DNA of 64,000 nt from contig NZ_CP128361.1 in the NCBI RefSeq assembly GCF_030345075.1, positions 3,348,001 to 3,412,000 of the forward strand, read 5' to 3'. Under the pieces are notes generated by a model, which saw only the letters and a list, made by a program, of their open reading frames with translations, had not been told where the DNA came from and ran no database searches. Positions within the stretch are counted from its first letter, which is position 1, and every line of letters begins with the position of its first letter. This DNA is from Solwaraspora sp. WMMA2065. Its GTDB lineage: Bacteria > Actinomycetota > Actinomycetes > Mycobacteriales > Micromonosporaceae. The translations under genes were made by a program, and so were the position numbers. This document shows, one piece after another, positions 63,278 to 64,000 of this stretch.

Positions 63278-64000
63278 GAGGTCCCCTGGGTCGTCTTGTC
63301 GTCAGTGGCATCGGTGACCGCGCGGTCGCGTACGGCCTCGGCGCGGCCCTGTTCGCGCGCGGTGGCGACGGCCTGTTCCAGCTGTGCTGCCCGCCGGCGC
63401 CGGGCGCGGCGGCGGCGGGCGACGACCAGCCAGCCGGCCAGCCCGATCACCAGCAGGATCACCAGCTGCGACCACGGGACGGCCCACAGGCCGCTTTCGC
63501 GGGTCACGGTCGCTGGGGGCGGGTCGAGCACCTCGTCGGCGACGGCGGTCGGTGCGACGGTGAGCCGCGCACCGAGCCGGAACATCGGCGGCACGCCGTC
63601 GACCCGGATAGTGGTCCGGTAACTGTCGCCGGGCAGGATCTCCGGCAGCGGATCGCCGTCGACTTTGCGCCCGGCCAGCCCGAACGGTCCGGCGACGGTC
63701 AGCTGCGGCTGCCCGGTAAGTCGTACGTTGCCGGTGTTGCGCACGGTGAAGCTGGCCGTGACGGTGCCACCCGCGACCGGGTTCCAGGTGCCGTCGTACG
63801 TCGCCGACAGATCCCCGACGTCCAGGCCCGGCTGCAGTTCCCCGGTGACCCGTAGATAGATCCGGGAGCCGACCCGGTGGTCGACCGCCACCTGGTTGCC
63901 CTCGCCGTCGGTGCCGGTGGCGGCGAGCGAGGCGACGATGCCGCCGGGGTGGTCGCCGGGGGTGGCGTTGTCCGGCACCGCGATGGTGAACGGCACGTCC
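63274..64000 (-). CDS. WxL/DUF916-like surface protein with C-terminal anchor (partial, runs off window)
   Basis: The visible 240 residues show a beta-sandwich pattern typical of DUF916/WxL-interacting proteins (VPDNATPGDHPGGIVASL, VGSRIYLRVTGEL, ATYDGTWNPVAGGTVTASFTVRNTGNVRLTG). One membrane helix (VILLVIGLAGWLVVA) and an Arg-rich cytoplasmic tail follow. The N-terminus lies beyond 64000. It is coupled to the anchored repeat protein that follows, and the pair probably forms a surface assembly beside a metal transporter. Confidence 0.78.
   Translation of the reverse strand, partial: DVPFTIAVPDNATPGDHPGGIVASLAATGTDGEGNQVAVDHRVGSRIYLRVTGELQPGLDVGDLSATYDGTWNPVAGGTVTASFTVRNTGNVRLTGQPQLTVAGPFGLAGRKVDGDPLPEILPGDSYRTTIRVDGVPPMFRLGARLTVAPTAVADEVLDPPPATVTRESGLWAVPWSQLVILLVIGLAGWLVVARRRRARRRRAAQLEQAVATAREQGRAEAVRDRAVTDATDDKTTQGTS

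Overview
The window is about 72% G+C actinobacterial chromosome. Codon third positions are almost all G or C, GTG and TTG starts are frequent, and neighbouring genes often overlap by 4 nt. The housekeeping order (atpI-like, LMW phosphatase, tsaC, prmC, prfA, rpmE, rho, thrB ... thrC, hom, lysA, argS) is the arrangement seen in Micromonosporaceae (Micromonospora, Salinispora, Verrucosispora, Solwaraspora). That family assignment is an inference from gene order and base composition.

Layout. 1-21.5 kb is mostly a minus-strand core block: translation and tRNA-modification genes, Rho, the threonine/lysine branch (thrB, thrC, hom, lysA) and argS. An efflux module (MFS, RND pump, divergent MarR regulator) and an SPFH/ribbon-helix-helix pair sit between thrB and thrC. 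21.5-24.4 kb carries a DUF3105/DUF305 pair, an IS630-like helix-turn-helix protein and tRNA-Arg(CCG). 24.8-31.3 kb is an accessory module: a secreted protein, then a minus operon (154-aa partner protein, ECF-type sigma factor, S8 protease), divergent from a TPR-CHAT caspase-like protein. This is the best candidate for an uncharacterised signalling or conflict system. 31.4-35.3 kb is a sugar module: a TIM-barrel isomerase lacking its usual N-terminus, a split transketolase and a SorC/DeoR-type regulator. 36-41 kb is a decaying plant-polysaccharide locus: a CBM2-malectin-PKD-DUF1593 secreted enzyme split by a complete 1300-bp IS3-family element with a 3-bp target duplication, and a frameshifted, truncated CE15-like esterase.

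41.4-49.9 kb holds DoxX, a copper/haem set (Tat-dependent DyP peroxidase, PCuAC copper chaperone, CopC), a metal/cobalamin-binding protein, a catalase, and a membrane molybdopterin oxidoreductase with a membrane partner. 50-54.8 kb is a glycoconjugate-like cluster (epimerase, membrane GT-C-like protein, GT2, DUF2064, methyltransferase) whose divergent promoter contains four 11-bp-type direct repeats. 54.8-60.4 kb has a glutaredoxin-AhpD-like fusion with a divergent TetR, a metallophosphoesterase-LamG protein missing its N-terminus, and a TetR/alpha-beta-hydrolase pair. Both TetR genes have clear palindromic operator candidates.

60.4-64 kb holds an orphan sensory-rhodopsin-transducer-like protein and a probable zinc-starvation locus. 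The latter has a cysteine-free L31 paralogue, a Zur-box-like palindrome, a duplicated His-rich protein, and anchored surface proteins of the type found with zinc/manganese ABC transporters. The zinc-containing L31 at 5.7 kb is its partner in the usual zinc-sparing swap.

Functions are read from sequence motifs and remembered family features only. No database search was run.
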